Shown: positions 1 through 9,725 of the stretch, piece after piece | Numbering within the stretch: position 1 is the stretch's first letter | Layout: every line of letters starts with the position of its first letter | NCBI RefSeq assembly: GCF_030867385.1 | Contig: NZ_JAPFBJ010000001.1 | Span: forward strand, 496,001-560,000 | Reading direction: 5' to 3' | DNA length: 64,000 nucleotides | Source of the DNA: Sphingobium sp. DEHP117 | GTDB taxonomy: Bacteria; Pseudomonadota; Alphaproteobacteria; Sphingomonadales; Sphingomonadaceae | Notes under the pieces: model-generated | The model's input: only the letters and a program-made list of their open reading frames with translations | The model's database searches: none | Told to the model about the DNA's origin: nothing | Translations under genes and position numbers: made by a program

Positions 1-1451
1 AATACACCGAAAAGCATTTCGTCAACGATGCCGAAAATCCGTATTCCACCGCTCCGGGCACGGATTTCACCTGGTTCCGGAGTTACCAGCTTGGCGGCCG
101 GTCTCTCACCTGGGGGCGGCAGTCCTATCGCTGGTCGGATTATGACTTCGGCGCCAATGCGCGAGACGGGCACGGAACCGACTGGCCGATCCGCTATGCC
201 GACCTCGCGCCCTGGTATGACAAGGTGGAAGAATTTATCGGGGTGTCCGGTCAGTCGGAGGGCCTCAAGCAACTGCCCGACGGCAAGTTTCAGCCCGGTA
301 TGGCCCTGAACGCGGTTGAACAGCATGTGCGCTCGGCCATCCTCGAGCGCTGGCCCGAGCGCTGCCTTACCATTGGCCGGACGGCTAATATGACCCAGGC
401 CAAGCCTGACGAAGGTCGTGCCGCTTGCCAGTATCGGTCGATCTGCGCGCGCGGATGCTCCTTCGGCGCTTATTTCTCGACACAGTCCAGCACACTGCCG
501 GCGGCGAAAAAAACCGGTCGGCTTACGGTGATTACCGACGCCGTAGTCGAGGGCCTTGATTTTGACCCCGCCACCAGACGCGTCACCGCCGTGCGCTATA
601 GCGACACGAAGACAAAGCAGACACATCGCGCCACCTCGCGCATCGTGTTCTTGAATGCCGGTGCGTTCAACTCGGTGCATGTCTTGCTCAATTCGGCCAG
701 CGAGGCGGCGCCCAACGGGCTGGCCAACTCCAGCGGGGTGCTGGGCACGCACATCATGGACCATGCGAACACGCTGTCGGCTCTGGCGCTGATGCCGGGG
801 TTCGAGAAGCATACCAGCTTCGGCAACCGGCCGACGGGTGTCGTCCTGGCGCGTTATCGCAACATGGACGCTTTGGACGGCGTTGGCCATTCCAGAGGAT
901 TTTCGTTCCAGGGCGGTGCGTTCCAATCCACCTGGACAGCGGGGCGGCGCGATGCGGGGATCGGCGAAGCCTACAAGGAAAAACTGCGCCATCCGGGCAT
1001 GTGGCGGATGGTGCTTGTCGGTTTTGCCGACTGTCTGCCCCGGGCTACTAACCGGCTTACACTGGACCGATCGCGCCTTGACGCGAATGGCCTGCCCACG
1101 CTCAAGGTGCAGTTCGCGTTCGGTAAAGAGGAAGGCGCCGCATTGGCGCAGGCCAAGGCTGAGGCGACCGAGATGCTGACTGCTGCTGGTGGCGTCGTCA
1201 TCGCGGGAGGCGACCAGCCTGGCGCTGGTGGAACTGCCATTCACGAAATGGGCGGCGCGCGTATGGGTCATGATCCCGCGACCTCGGTGCTGAACAAATG
1301 GAGCCAGGCCCATGATGTGGCGAATCTGTTCGTCACAGACGGTGCCCAGATGAGTTCGACCGCATGCCAGAACCCGTCCCTGACCTATATGGCGCTAACG
1401 GCGCGGGCCTGCGATGCCGCAGTATCGATGTTGCGCGAAAACCGTATCTGA
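1..1451 (+). CDS. GMC-family oxidoreductase (5' end outside the window)
   Basis: The reading frame is open from position 3, so the gene starts before the window and its N-terminal FAD-binding Rossmann motif is not visible. The visible part starts with a GGRSLTWG stretch, typical of the gluconate/choline-dehydrogenase-like GMC branch. It ends with HEMGGARMG and a CQNPSLTYMALTARA block, which supply the usual active-site His and Asn near the flavin. Members oxidise alcohols or sugars with FAD. The next gene, an MFS pump, starts 2 bases after the stop, so the two are probably co-transcribed. The substrate cannot be told from sequence; the neighbourhood suggests an aromatic-side-chain or cyclic alcohol (inference). 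Confidence 0.85.
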   Translation, partial: YTEKHFVNDAENPYSTAPGTDFTWFRSYQLGGRSLTWGRQSYRWSDYDFGANARDGHGTDWPIRYADLAPWYDKVEEFIGVSGQSEGLKQLPDGKFQPGMALNAVEQHVRSAILERWPERCLTIGRTANMTQAKPDEGRAACQYRSICARGCSFGAYFSTQSSTLPAAKKTGRLTVITDAVVEGLDFDPATRRVTAVRYSDTKTKQTHRATSRIVFLNAGAFNSVHVLLNSASEAAPNGLANSSGVLGTHIMDHANTLSALALMPGFEKHTSFGNRPTGVVLARYRNMDALDGVGHSRGFSFQGGAFQSTWTAGRRDAGIGEAYKEKLRHPGMWRMVLVGFADCLPRATNRLTLDRSRLDANGLPTLKVQFAFGKEEGAALAQAKAEATEMLTAAGGVVIAGGDQPGAGGTAIHEMGGARMGHDPATSVLNKWSQAHDVANLFVTDGAQMSSTACQNPSLTYMALTARACDAAVSMLRENRI

Positions 1452-1452
1452 A

Positions 1453-2883
1453 ATGACACCTGAAGTGACATCGATGACGGCGCGGCAAAGGTCGCTGGCG
1501 CTGATCATACTGGTCATCGCGCTGGTGCTGGAGATTGTCGACCTGACAATCGTCAACACCGCGCTGCCGGCGATTCAGAGCGGGATTGGCGCTGACCCAA
1601 AGCATGTCCAGTGGATCGTGGCCGGCTATTCGCTCAGCTTTGCGCTGCTGCTCATGGCCGGAGGCAGGCTGGGCGACAGCATTGGTTACCGCCGGGTGTT
1701 CATTTGGGGCGTGGCGGGTTTCACCCTTGCCTCGGCCGCGTGCGGATTAGCCCGCAACGGCGATGAGCTTGTCGCCGCCCGCCTTCTTCAGGGAGCAACC
1801 GGCGCAATTATGGCGCCACAGGCGTTGGCGCTGCTGCAAGTCCTGTTCGACCCGCTGGAACGGGTGGCCAAGATGGCGCTGTTCGGTGTTATCGGCGGCT
1901 TGGCTGCCATCGCCGGGCCGATATTCGGGGGTTTGCTCATTGAATCCGATATCTTCGGTCTGGGTTGGCGGCTGGTCTTCCTTGTCAATCTGCCGGTGGG
2001 GATCATTGCGATCGCGGGCGCGCTGCGCTTCCTGCCGACCACGCACGCGATCCGGGGGGACGGGTTCGACATCATCGGCACCGCGCTGTTCGGCGCGGCG
2101 GTTGCGGCATTGTTATGGCCTTTGATCGGGGCGGAAGGCGGCGGCGGTGTCGGTGCGGCGAGCCTCGCCAGCCTGGTTGCGGTCATCCCGCTGTGCTGGC
2201 TCGGCTGGCGCCATGTCGTGAAGCGGGTTTCCCAAAGGCGCGTCGCGCTTTTTGATCCCTCGATCATGGCAATACCTACCTTTCGGATCGGCCTTGTGAT
2301 GTCGGTTGCCTTTGCGGCAGCTAATGCCGGGTTTCTGCTTGTTTTCGCTTATGCTCTCCAGACAGAGCGGGGGCAGACACCTCTGATGACGGCCATGCTC
2401 CACATGCCGTTCGGCTTTGGTGCCATGTTCGGGATCGGGGTGCTGAGCCGCTCGTTCCTGCCGAGTTATGGGCGAACAGTACCTCTCATTGGCGCCATCA
2501 CTATGGCGAGTGCAACGACACTGGTTTTGATCGCGATCGGCAGCGGTTGGTCGCTTGGTTTCGCCGCGCCAGCCATGATTTTTGCCGGCATCGGCATGGG
2601 TATGACGACCGGCTGCATCGGCCCGATCACCTTCGCTCAGATGGACCGGGATCATGCGGGGGCTGCGTCTGGCCTGCTCAAGACCTGTCAGCAGCTCGGC
2701 AGCGCGCTCGGCGTGGCGGTGTTGGGGAGCGCTTACTTCAGTTGGTCGGCATGGGTCGGGCGGGAACCCACCCTCGTTGCCGCAGCGGTCGAGGTCAGCA
2801 TCCTCCTGTTCTGCGCGGTTGCGGCGACCCGCCTTCCCAAGACGATTTTTTTGCCGCAATCCACTCACCCCGTTGCTGCCTGA
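1453..2883 (+). CDS. MFS transporter, DHA2 (14-TM, EmrB/QacA-like)
   Basis: This is a 476-residue polytopic membrane protein. Hydrophobic segments run through the whole length and fit about 14 helices. The motif GGRLGDSIGYRR in the loop after helix 2 is the MFS signature A, and the family normally exports drugs or small organics with proton antiport. The ATG at 1453 sits directly after the upstream stop; a longer start at 1414 would overlap the oxidoreductase, and an ATG at 1474 is also possible. It lies between a GMC oxidoreductase and a cyclase/FAH pair, so it may move the substrate or a toxic intermediate of that pathway (inference). Confidence 0.85.
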   Translation: MTPEVTSMTARQRSLALIILVIALVLEIVDLTIVNTALPAIQSGIGADPKHVQWIVAGYSLSFALLLMAGGRLGDSIGYRRVFIWGVAGFTLASAACGLARNGDELVAARLLQGATGAIMAPQALALLQVLFDPLERVAKMALFGVIGGLAAIAGPIFGGLLIESDIFGLGWRLVFLVNLPVGIIAIAGALRFLPTTHAIRGDGFDIIGTALFGAAVAALLWPLIGAEGGGGVGAASLASLVAVIPLCWLGWRHVVKRVSQRRVALFDPSIMAIPTFRIGLVMSVAFAAANAGFLLVFAYALQTERGQTPLMTAMLHMPFGFGAMFGIGVLSRSFLPSYGRTVPLIGAITMASATTLVLIAIGSGWSLGFAAPAMIFAGIGMGMTTGCIGPITFAQMDRDHAGAASGLLKTCQQLGSALGVAVLGSAYFSWSAWVGREPTLVAAAVEVSILLFCAVAATRLPKTIFLPQSTHPVAA

Positions 2884-2893
2884 GGATGTGCTG

Positions 2894-3673
2894 ATGAGTC
2901 GCCGGTTCGTTGACCTCTCAATTACTCTTTGCAACGATGTCGTGAGCGATCCGCCGTTCATGCGCCCGCACATCGACTATCAGGCGCATGGCGACACTGT
3001 GCATGAGTTGCAGCATTTCTTTCCCGGCGTAACGGCGCAGGATACACCTGACGGAGCGGGTTTCGCGGCTGCCGAGTGGGTGAAGCTCACCACGCATAAT
3101 GGCACCCATCTCGATGCGCCATGGCATTATCATCCCACGATGGACGGCGGCGAACGCGCAATCACGATCGACGAAGTACCCCTCGAATGGTGCTTTCAGC
3201 CGGGAGTGAAACTCGACTTCCGGCATTTCCCTGACGGCTATGTCGTTACGGCGCAGGACGTAGAAGACGAGCTCGCGCGTATCGGCCATGAGCTGAAGCC
3301 GCTGGAGATCGTGCTCGTCAACACCGCCGCCGGTGCGGCGATGGGGGATCCGAACTTTGTGAACATCGGCTGCGGCATGGGATATGAGGCGACGATGTAC
3401 CTGACTTCGCGTGGGATCCGGGTGACCGGGACCGACGCGTGGAGCTGGGACGCGCCCTTCAGCCACACGGCGCAGAAGGTGAAGGAGACGGGTGATACCT
3501 CGCTCATCTGGGAGGGGCATAAGGCGGGTCGCGACATCGGCTATTGCCACCTCGAGAAACTGCACAATCTCGAGGCACTTCCGGCGGACGGGTTCACCGT
3601 CTCCTGCTTTCCTCACAAGATAAAGGGCGCGTCGGCGGGCTGGACCCGCGCCGTCGCGATCTTTGAGGACTAG
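2894..3673 (+). CDS. Cyclase family protein (kynurenine-formamidase-like metal hydrolase)
   Basis: This 259-residue protein carries the family metal-binding signature around residues 68-78 (H-N-G-T-H-L-D-A-P-W-H), known from bacterial kynurenine formamidase and isatin hydrolase, which use Mn or Zn to open amide or lactam/lactone bonds. The start at 2894 is 10 bases after the MFS stop; a longer in-frame extension would run back through the transporter gene and is rejected. The FAH-family gene follows 4 bases later. Isatin hydrolase and lactone-type hydrolases share the same fold, so the substrate is open. Pairing with an FAH-family enzyme suggests ring opening followed by C-C bond hydrolysis or tautomerisation (inference). 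Confidence 0.8.
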   Translation: MSRRFVDLSITLCNDVVSDPPFMRPHIDYQAHGDTVHELQHFFPGVTAQDTPDGAGFAAAEWVKLTTHNGTHLDAPWHYHPTMDGGERAITIDEVPLEWCFQPGVKLDFRHFPDGYVVTAQDVEDELARIGHELKPLEIVLVNTAAGAAMGDPNFVNIGCGMGYEATMYLTSRGIRVTGTDAWSWDAPFSHTAQKVKETGDTSLIWEGHKAGRDIGYCHLEKLHNLEALPADGFTVSCFPHKIKGASAGWTRAVAIFED

Positions 3674-3677
3674 CGCG

Positions 3678-4643
3678 ATGCGGCTGGCAACTCGCAGAAA
3701 CGGCACCCCGGATGGGGAGCTGGTCCTGGTTTCATCCGACGGCAAGCGCTGCCTTCCTGGCGGACCGGATTGGATGAACCTGCTCACGGCGATCGCGTCC
3801 TGGGATGATGCACTCGGCGCCATGCGGTCGATCGCGGATCGGCTGAACGCGGGCGAGGGGGAGGCGCTCGATCAGGCCTCTTTGGGAGCGCCCATGCCGC
3901 GAAGCTGGCAATGGCTCGATGGATCTGCATTTTCCACGCATGGCGCGCTGATGCAGATAGCTTTCAACCTGCCCCCAATTGATACCGAACGACCACTTAT
4001 GTATCAGGGCATGTCGGATCGCTTCTACGGCCCGAATGACGACATTCCCTTTCCGGACGCCGCGCACGGTATCGATTTCGAAGGCGAGTTTGGCGTCATT
4101 GTCGACACTGTGCCCATGGGTACCTCGGCGGCCGACGCACTGAGGTATATCCGGCTCGTCGTGCAGATCAACGACTGGTCCCTGCGCGCGATCGCCCCGA
4201 TCGAGATGAAAACCGGCTTTGGCTGGGTCCAGGCCAAGCCTGCCTGCTCGATGGCGCCTTTTGCCGTCACACCTGACGAGCTGGGCGATGCATGGCGGGA
4301 TGGCAGGGTCTGTCTGAATCTCGAAATCGACTGGAACGGCAGGAGGATCGGAGCGGCTAACGGTTCGGCGATGGATTTCGGCTTTCACGAACTTATCGCC
4401 CACGCAGCACTCACGCGTGATCTGGTCGCGGGAACTATCATCGGTTCGGGCACCGTTTCCAATCCCAATTATGGCGAAGTCGGCTCCAGCTGCATCTCTG
4501 AAATCCGTGCAATCGAGATGATCGAAAAGGGAGCCGCCGAGACACCATTCATGGCCTTTGGCGACACGATCCGGATGGAGGGGGTAGGGTCGGGCCGCAA
4601 CGCGCCTTTCGGTGTAATCGAACAGACGGTGGTTCGGTCGTGA
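3678..4643 (+). CDS. Fumarylacetoacetate hydrolase (FAH) family protein
   Basis: This is a 321-residue FAH-fold enzyme. The divalent-metal ligands expected of the family are visible as E135 and E137 in D-F-E-G-E and D166 in I-N-D-W-S. The C-terminal half carries the family block G-T-V-S-N-P-N-Y. FAH-family enzymes hydrolyse or decarboxylate 2-oxo acids at the end of aromatic ring-cleavage pathways. The ATG at 3678 lies 4 bases after the cyclase stop, so the two are probably translated together. A TTG at 3663 would overlap the previous gene and has no advantage. The exact reaction (hydrolase, hydratase or isomerase) is not decidable here. Confidence 0.82.
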   Translation: MRLATRRNGTPDGELVLVSSDGKRCLPGGPDWMNLLTAIASWDDALGAMRSIADRLNAGEGEALDQASLGAPMPRSWQWLDGSAFSTHGALMQIAFNLPPIDTERPLMYQGMSDRFYGPNDDIPFPDAAHGIDFEGEFGVIVDTVPMGTSAADALRYIRLVVQINDWSLRAIAPIEMKTGFGWVQAKPACSMAPFAVTPDELGDAWRDGRVCLNLEIDWNGRRIGAANGSAMDFGFHELIAHAALTRDLVAGTIIGSGTVSNPNYGEVGSSCISEIRAIEMIEKGAAETPFMAFGDTIRMEGVGSGRNAPFGVIEQTVVRS

Positions 4644-4742
4644 AAACGCAAGTCGTGATTGGCGGCGTGTGAGCTGACCTGCTCGTCGCTCCGCTTCGCG
4701 GATCGCCCTTTCCACGCCTGCCTTGCATCTACCGACGCGTTG

Positions 4743-5597
4743 TCATGGCGCAAAAACGACCGTCTTGTTGCCGTTGAGGAATACCCGGTCGTCGATGTGC
4801 AGCGCCACCGCCCGGGCGAGGACCCGCCGTTCAATGTCGCGTCCCCGGCAGACGAGATCCTCGGGCGAGTCGGCGTGGGTGACTGCCTCCACATTTTGGT
4901 GGATGATCGGCCCTTCGTCGAGGTCGGCGGTCACATAGTGTGCGGTCGCGCCGATCATCTTGACCCCGCGATGAAAAGCCTGGTGGTAGGGTTTGGCGCC
5001 CTTGAAACCCGGGAGGAACGAGTGATGGATGTTGATGCAACGCCCCGACAACTGGCGGGCCAGGTCGTCGGACAGGATTTGCATGTATCGGGCCAGCACG
5101 ACCAGCTCGGCGCCGGAACTCGCGAGGATGGCTGATACTTGCGCTTCCTGTGCCGCCTTCGTGTCTTTTGTAATAGGGAGATGGTGAAAGGGGATGTCGC
5201 CCAGTAGCGAGATGTTGAGCGCGTCGGCTGGATGGTTGCTGACGATCGCGACCACATCCATCGGCAATTCCCCGATCCGGGTGCGATAGAGCAGGTCGCC
5301 CAGGCAATGGTCGAACTTGCTCACCATCAGCATAACCTTGCGGCGTTCTCCCGCCGGACGGACGGCCAAATCCATCGCATACGACCGCACGAGAGGCTCC
5401 ATCGCATCCTTGATCGCGGCGCAGTCCGTGCCCTCGCAATCGAATTGGACCCGCTGAAAGAAGTAGCCGGAGTCGGTCGCGTTAAACTGTTGCGCCTCGC
5501 GGATATTGCCGCCCAGGCGGGCGATCTCGGCACTGACGGCGGCGACCAGGCCGGGCCGGTCGGGACACGACAGCTTGAGGACATATTGTGTGGGCAT
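4743..5597 (-). CDS. purU: Formyltetrahydrofolate deformylase PurU
   Basis: The 284-residue protein has an N-terminal ACT domain (about residues 5-80; C-P-D-R-P-G-L) and a C-terminal formyltransferase-type domain (about 88-275). N189 and H191 in C-I-N-I-H-H-S and D227 in D-L-D-E-G-P match the catalytic Asn-His-Asp set. PurU hydrolyses 10-formyl-THF to formate and THF. It is divergent from the LigM-like O-demethylase gene, which loads methyl groups on THF. In this setting it probably drains C1 units as formate and regenerates free THF (inference), where Sphingobium SYK-6 uses LigH, a formyl-THF synthetase. The intergenic 5598-5684 is the shared promoter region. Confidence 0.93.
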   Translation of the reverse strand: MPTQYVLKLSCPDRPGLVAAVSAEIARLGGNIREAQQFNATDSGYFFQRVQFDCEGTDCAAIKDAMEPLVRSYAMDLAVRPAGERRKVMLMVSKFDHCLGDLLYRTRIGELPMDVVAIVSNHPADALNISLLGDIPFHHLPITKDTKAAQEAQVSAILASSGAELVVLARYMQILSDDLARQLSGRCINIHHSFLPGFKGAKPYHQAFHRGVKMIGATAHYVTADLDEGPIIHQNVEAVTHADSPEDLVCRGRDIERRVLARAVALHIDDRVFLNGNKTVVFAP

Positions 5598-5621
5598 GAT
5601 CCGTTTCTCTCCTAAAAATCG

Positions 5622-5638
5622 TTTGTGTCACATACAAA
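5622..5638. promoter_or_regulatory. Imperfect palindrome between purU and ligM-like gene
   Basis: An imperfect dyad (TTTGT, 7-base centre, ACAAA) sits about 50 bases before the O-demethylase start and about 25 bases from the purU start. Position and size fit a site for a MarR- or other dimeric regulator acting on both genes. A good ribosome-binding site (AGGAGAG) follows near 5670-5676. No binding data can be inferred from sequence. Confidence 0.3.
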
Positions 5639-5642
5639 ATAA

Positions 5643-7082
<1,440 letters not shown>

Positions 7083-7097
7083 GCTGCCGAAGCGCTC

Positions 7098-7976
7098 ATG
7101 TCGATACCTGATATCCATCCCAACTGGCATCGGCCGTTTGAGCGGATAACCGACGGTTACTCGCTTGAGATCACCGGCAAGGATGAGCGGGCGCTGCGCG
7201 ATGCGGCCCCCGCAATCCCCGCCGAGACGCCGGTCGCGGTCACGTTCCTTCCGGGTGAGCCGCTGGAACTGAGAGTCGCGGCCGCAGTGGCGGTGCGCGA
7301 CCTCGACCTTGAGCCGATGCCGCATTTTTCCGCCCGGCGCATCCGGTCGGAGGACGACTTTTCGGGTTACCTCAAGCGCACCGTTGCGGCAGCCGGGGTG
7401 CGCCGCGCCTTCGTGGTGGCGGGCGATCCACCCCAACCCGAAGGCCCCTACGCGGATACGTCAGCCTTGCTCGCGACCGGTGCGTTCGAGGAAGCGGGTA
7501 TCACGGCGATCGGCATCGGCGGGCATCCCGAGGGGCACCCGGCGATGTCTCGCCAGCAGACCTGGGATGTGCTGCACTCCAAAATCGCCGACATCCAGGC
7601 GCGCGGCATGGCAGCGCTGATCGTGACGCAGTTCTGTTTCGATGCCGACATCGTGCTGGACTGGCTCGCAGAGACGCGCCGCCGGGGTATCGACGTGCCG
7701 GTGCGGATCGGCGTTCCGGGGCCAGCGGGCATCAAGACGCTCCTCCGCTTCGCGGCGCATTGCGGGGTTGGCGCGTCCACAACGGTGCTGCGCAAGTACG
7801 GCATCTCGCTCCGCGCACTCGTAGGGAGCGCGGGGCCGGACGAATTGGTCAGGCGGCTGGAGCAGGGCCTAGGGGCCGAACATGGCAAGGTTCGGCTGCA
7901 CTTCTATCCTTTCGGCGGAGTACGCCGCACTGCGGACTGGATTGCGGATTACGCCGCCGCTCCCGCGCAGGGCTGA
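7098..7976 (+). CDS. metF: Methylenetetrahydrofolate reductase-like (MetF), catabolic
   Basis: This 292-residue TIM-barrel protein has MTHFR features, including V-A-V-T-F-L-P near the N-terminus, F-V-V-A-G-D and V-T-Q-F-C-F-D in the barrel. It starts 15 bases after the O-demethylase stop, so it is in the same operon. In SYK-6 a metF next to ligM oxidises 5-methyl-THF back to 5,10-methylene-THF, recycling the folate loaded by O-demethylation. The context gives this copy the same job (inference). It is shorter and more diverged than housekeeping MetF, and the usual N-terminal Glu-containing strand is not obvious to me, so cofactor use (FAD, NAD) is unconfirmed. Confidence 0.82.
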   Translation: MSIPDIHPNWHRPFERITDGYSLEITGKDERALRDAAPAIPAETPVAVTFLPGEPLELRVAAAVAVRDLDLEPMPHFSARRIRSEDDFSGYLKRTVAAAGVRRAFVVAGDPPQPEGPYADTSALLATGAFEEAGITAIGIGGHPEGHPAMSRQQTWDVLHSKIADIQARGMAALIVTQFCFDADIVLDWLAETRRRGIDVPVRIGVPGPAGIKTLLRFAAHCGVGASTTVLRKYGISLRALVGSAGPDELVRRLEQGLGAEHGKVRLHFYPFGGVRRTADWIADYAAAPAQG

Positions 7977-7987
7977 GAGGAGCGCGT

Positions 7988-8212
7988 GTGACCACCATTA
8001 TCAACGTTGGCCCGGGTCGAACGGGCCGACGGCACCCGCGCGATGGTCGGCTATTGCCGTGCAGACGAAAAGGTGCCGCAGCAGCCGCCACGCCCGTGCC
8101 ACGCCGGGTGGGACCGATGGCCATGGCCTGCCCAGTGGCCAACATGCTCCGGGCGTGCTTCCCAGAGATCACGGTTGAGCCGGAAATCAGGCGCGCTATG
8201 ATCGCGCAATGA
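7988..8212 (+). CDS. Possible 74-residue protein of unknown function
   Basis: A GTG at 7988 follows an AGAGGAG ribosome-binding site with good spacing, and the frame stays open to a TGA at 8210-8212 that overlaps the ATG of the MarR gene. The composition is Arg/Pro-rich in the first half and ordinary in the second. I recognise no domain. A one-base shift near 8010 would give a different, more protein-like stretch (R-A-M-V-G-Y-C-R-A), so this may be a decayed or frameshifted gene. The tight spacing suggests metF, this frame and the MarR gene can be transcribed together. Confidence 0.3.
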   Translation: MTTIINVGPGRTGRRHPRDGRLLPCRRKGAAAAATPVPRRVGPMAMACPVANMLRACFPEITVEPEIRRAMIAQ

Positions 8213-8670
8213 GCAACCGGGGGGAAGCATCGGGCGTGGGCCTCGCAGGCATAGACGACATCCTGGGATTTCACATTCGCCTCGCTCATGGCGCGGTCTA
8301 CCGGCATTTCACCGAGTCATTCGCCGACCTTGGTCTGACCCAGAAGCAGGTCTCTACGCTATGGCTGATCGAAGACGGCGTGGGACTGAGCCAGGCCGAT
8401 GTCGCAGCCCGCCTTCAGATGGACAGGGCCACCACGATGGGCATCATGCGACGCATGGAGAAGCGCGGCTATCTGGTGCGCGAACGGTCCGCCAAAGACG
8501 GACGGAAGGATGTTCTTGCACTGACCGATCATGGCCGAGCGGCGCTGGCGCGTGCAAAGGCGGCGGTCGAGGAGCACGAGAACTGGCTCAAGGCGCGCTT
8601 CACCGATCAGGAATTGCGCACTCTTCTTGCACTGCTCCGCCGCATTTACGACGACACTCGCATGTCCTAA
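8209..8670 (+). CDS. ferC: MarR-family regulator, FerC-like
   Basis: This 153-residue protein is a winged-helix MarR regulator. The recognition region (S-Q-A-D-V-A-A-R-L then R-A-T-T-M-G-I-M-R-R-M-E) and the wing (E-R-S-A-K-D-G-R-K) are clear. It lies directly upstream of the ferB-ferA pair, as ferC does in SYK-6, where FerC represses ferBA and is released by hydroxycinnamoyl-CoA thioesters. Two copies of a matching palindrome flank the gap between this gene and ferB, which supports local control. Its stop lies only 4 bases before the first copy. A role over the ligM-metF genes just upstream is also possible, as the start overlaps the preceding frame. Confidence 0.85.
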   Translation: MSNRGEASGVGLAGIDDILGFHIRLAHGAVYRHFTESFADLGLTQKQVSTLWLIEDGVGLSQADVAARLQMDRATTMGIMRRMEKRGYLVRERSAKDGRKDVLALTDHGRAALARAKAAVEEHENWLKARFTDQELRTLLALLRRIYDDTRMS

Positions 8671-8673
8671 AAC

Positions 8674-8688
8674 GCTATTATTAATAGC
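8674..8688. promoter_or_regulatory. Perfect palindrome, candidate FerC operator 1
   Basis: GCTATT-ATT-AATAGC is a perfect dyad with a 3-base centre, 4 bases after the MarR stop. A second site with the same core and spacing (CTATT, 3 bases, TATAG) is at 8777-8789 before ferB. Two equal cores in one 180-base gap beside a MarR gene are the usual layout of a MarR operator pair. Confidence 0.45.
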
Positions 8689-8776
8689 TATATATCAGAG
8701 TATTCGGCCCCGGCCAGGCGGTGATGCCGGGCGTCGTCATCGCTTACCTCAAGCGTTGCATTGTCCGAAAAAATAA

Positions 8777-8789
8777 CTATTGAGTATAG
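8777..8789. promoter_or_regulatory. Candidate FerC operator 2 upstream of ferB
   Basis: CTATT-GAG-TATAG repeats the core and spacing of the dyad at 8675-8687. It lies about 60 bases before the ferB start, where a repressor would block transcription. Confidence 0.45.
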
Positions 8790-8848
8790 CAATCAGCTCT
8801 GATAGCAGGGCTGGATACCCGGTCGCCCGGAAGCAAGAGGAATTCGCG

Positions 8849-9703
8849 ATGAGCAAGTCGTCCCAACCCGATCCACGGCCTGAGGAGGAGACCGTCCGCG
8901 TCGAGGTCGCTGACGGGATCGCGTGGGTTTACTTCAACCGCCCGGACAAGCGAAATTGCATGAGTCCTAAGCTCAATCGCCAGATGATGCGCGTGATCGA
9001 GCAGCTGGAATTTCGCGACGACGTTCAGGTCCTCGTGCTCACAGGCGAAGGAGCGGCGTGGTCGGCTGGGATGGACCTGCTGGAATATTTTCGCATGAGT
9101 GAGGAGGCGGGTCTCTCCACTGTCCGCCAATCCCAGCGCGAGGCCTACGGCTGGTGGGAGCGCCTGCGCTGGTATGAGAAGCCAACCGTGGCGATGATCA
9201 ACGGCTGGTGTTTCGGTGGCGGCTACGGCCCGCTGTTCGCCTGCGACCTGGCGTTCTGCGCCGAGAGTGCGCAATTCGGCCTCAGCGAAATCAACTGGGC
9301 GATCCTGCCCGGCGGCGGCGCGAGCAAGGTTGCGGTGGAACTCCTTGGTTTCCGGGATGCGATGTACCACGCGATGATGGGCGAGCACCTGAGTGGCCCT
9401 GAGGCGGCGGCCAAGGGGCTTGTGAATGAATGTCTGCCTGACGACCAACTCCGTGCACGGGTAATCGAAGTCTGCGAGGTTCTGAAAAAGAAGGACAGCC
9501 ATGCCCTGCGCGCCACCAAGTGGGCAATCCGCCGCGTACGCGAGATGACCTACGACAACGCACAGGACTACCTGATCCGCGCGCAGGAAGCGCTGAATGA
9601 CTTTGGCGGCTGGAAGATGCGCAAGGAAGCGACCCGCCAGTTTCTCGACGAGAAGGCTTTCAAGCCGGGCCTTGGCGCGTTCGACAAGAGTAAGGTGAGC
9701 TGA
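8849..9703 (+). CDS. ferB: Feruloyl-CoA hydratase/lyase
   Basis: This 284-residue crotonase-fold protein matches the p-hydroxycinnamoyl-CoA hydratase-lyase (HCHL/Ech) family closely. It has N-R-P-D-K-R-N-C-M-S-P, the oxyanion block N-G-W-C-F-G-G-G and F-G-L-S-E-I-N-W, whose E147 corresponds to the catalytic Glu143 of HCHL. It hydrates feruloyl-CoA and splits it to vanillin and acetyl-CoA. The ATG at 8849 is chosen because AAGAGGAA precedes it and the N-terminus then matches the family; an upstream in-frame extension to 8780 would cover the operator region. ferA follows 22 bases later in the same operon. Confidence 0.93.
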   Translation: MSKSSQPDPRPEEETVRVEVADGIAWVYFNRPDKRNCMSPKLNRQMMRVIEQLEFRDDVQVLVLTGEGAAWSAGMDLLEYFRMSEEAGLSTVRQSQREAYGWWERLRWYEKPTVAMINGWCFGGGYGPLFACDLAFCAESAQFGLSEINWAILPGGGASKVAVELLGFRDAMYHAMMGEHLSGPEAAAKGLVNECLPDDQLRARVIEVCEVLKKKDSHALRATKWAIRRVREMTYDNAQDYLIRAQEALNDFGGWKMRKEATRQFLDEKAFKPGLGAFDKSKVS

Positions 9704-9725
9704 CGACCGACCCGGGAGAAAAAGC

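Noticed and set aside
2113-2973. Long minus-strand frame across the MFS gene
   Set aside because: It is a codon-bias shadow: His/Arg-rich, no fold, and opposite to a clear transporter.
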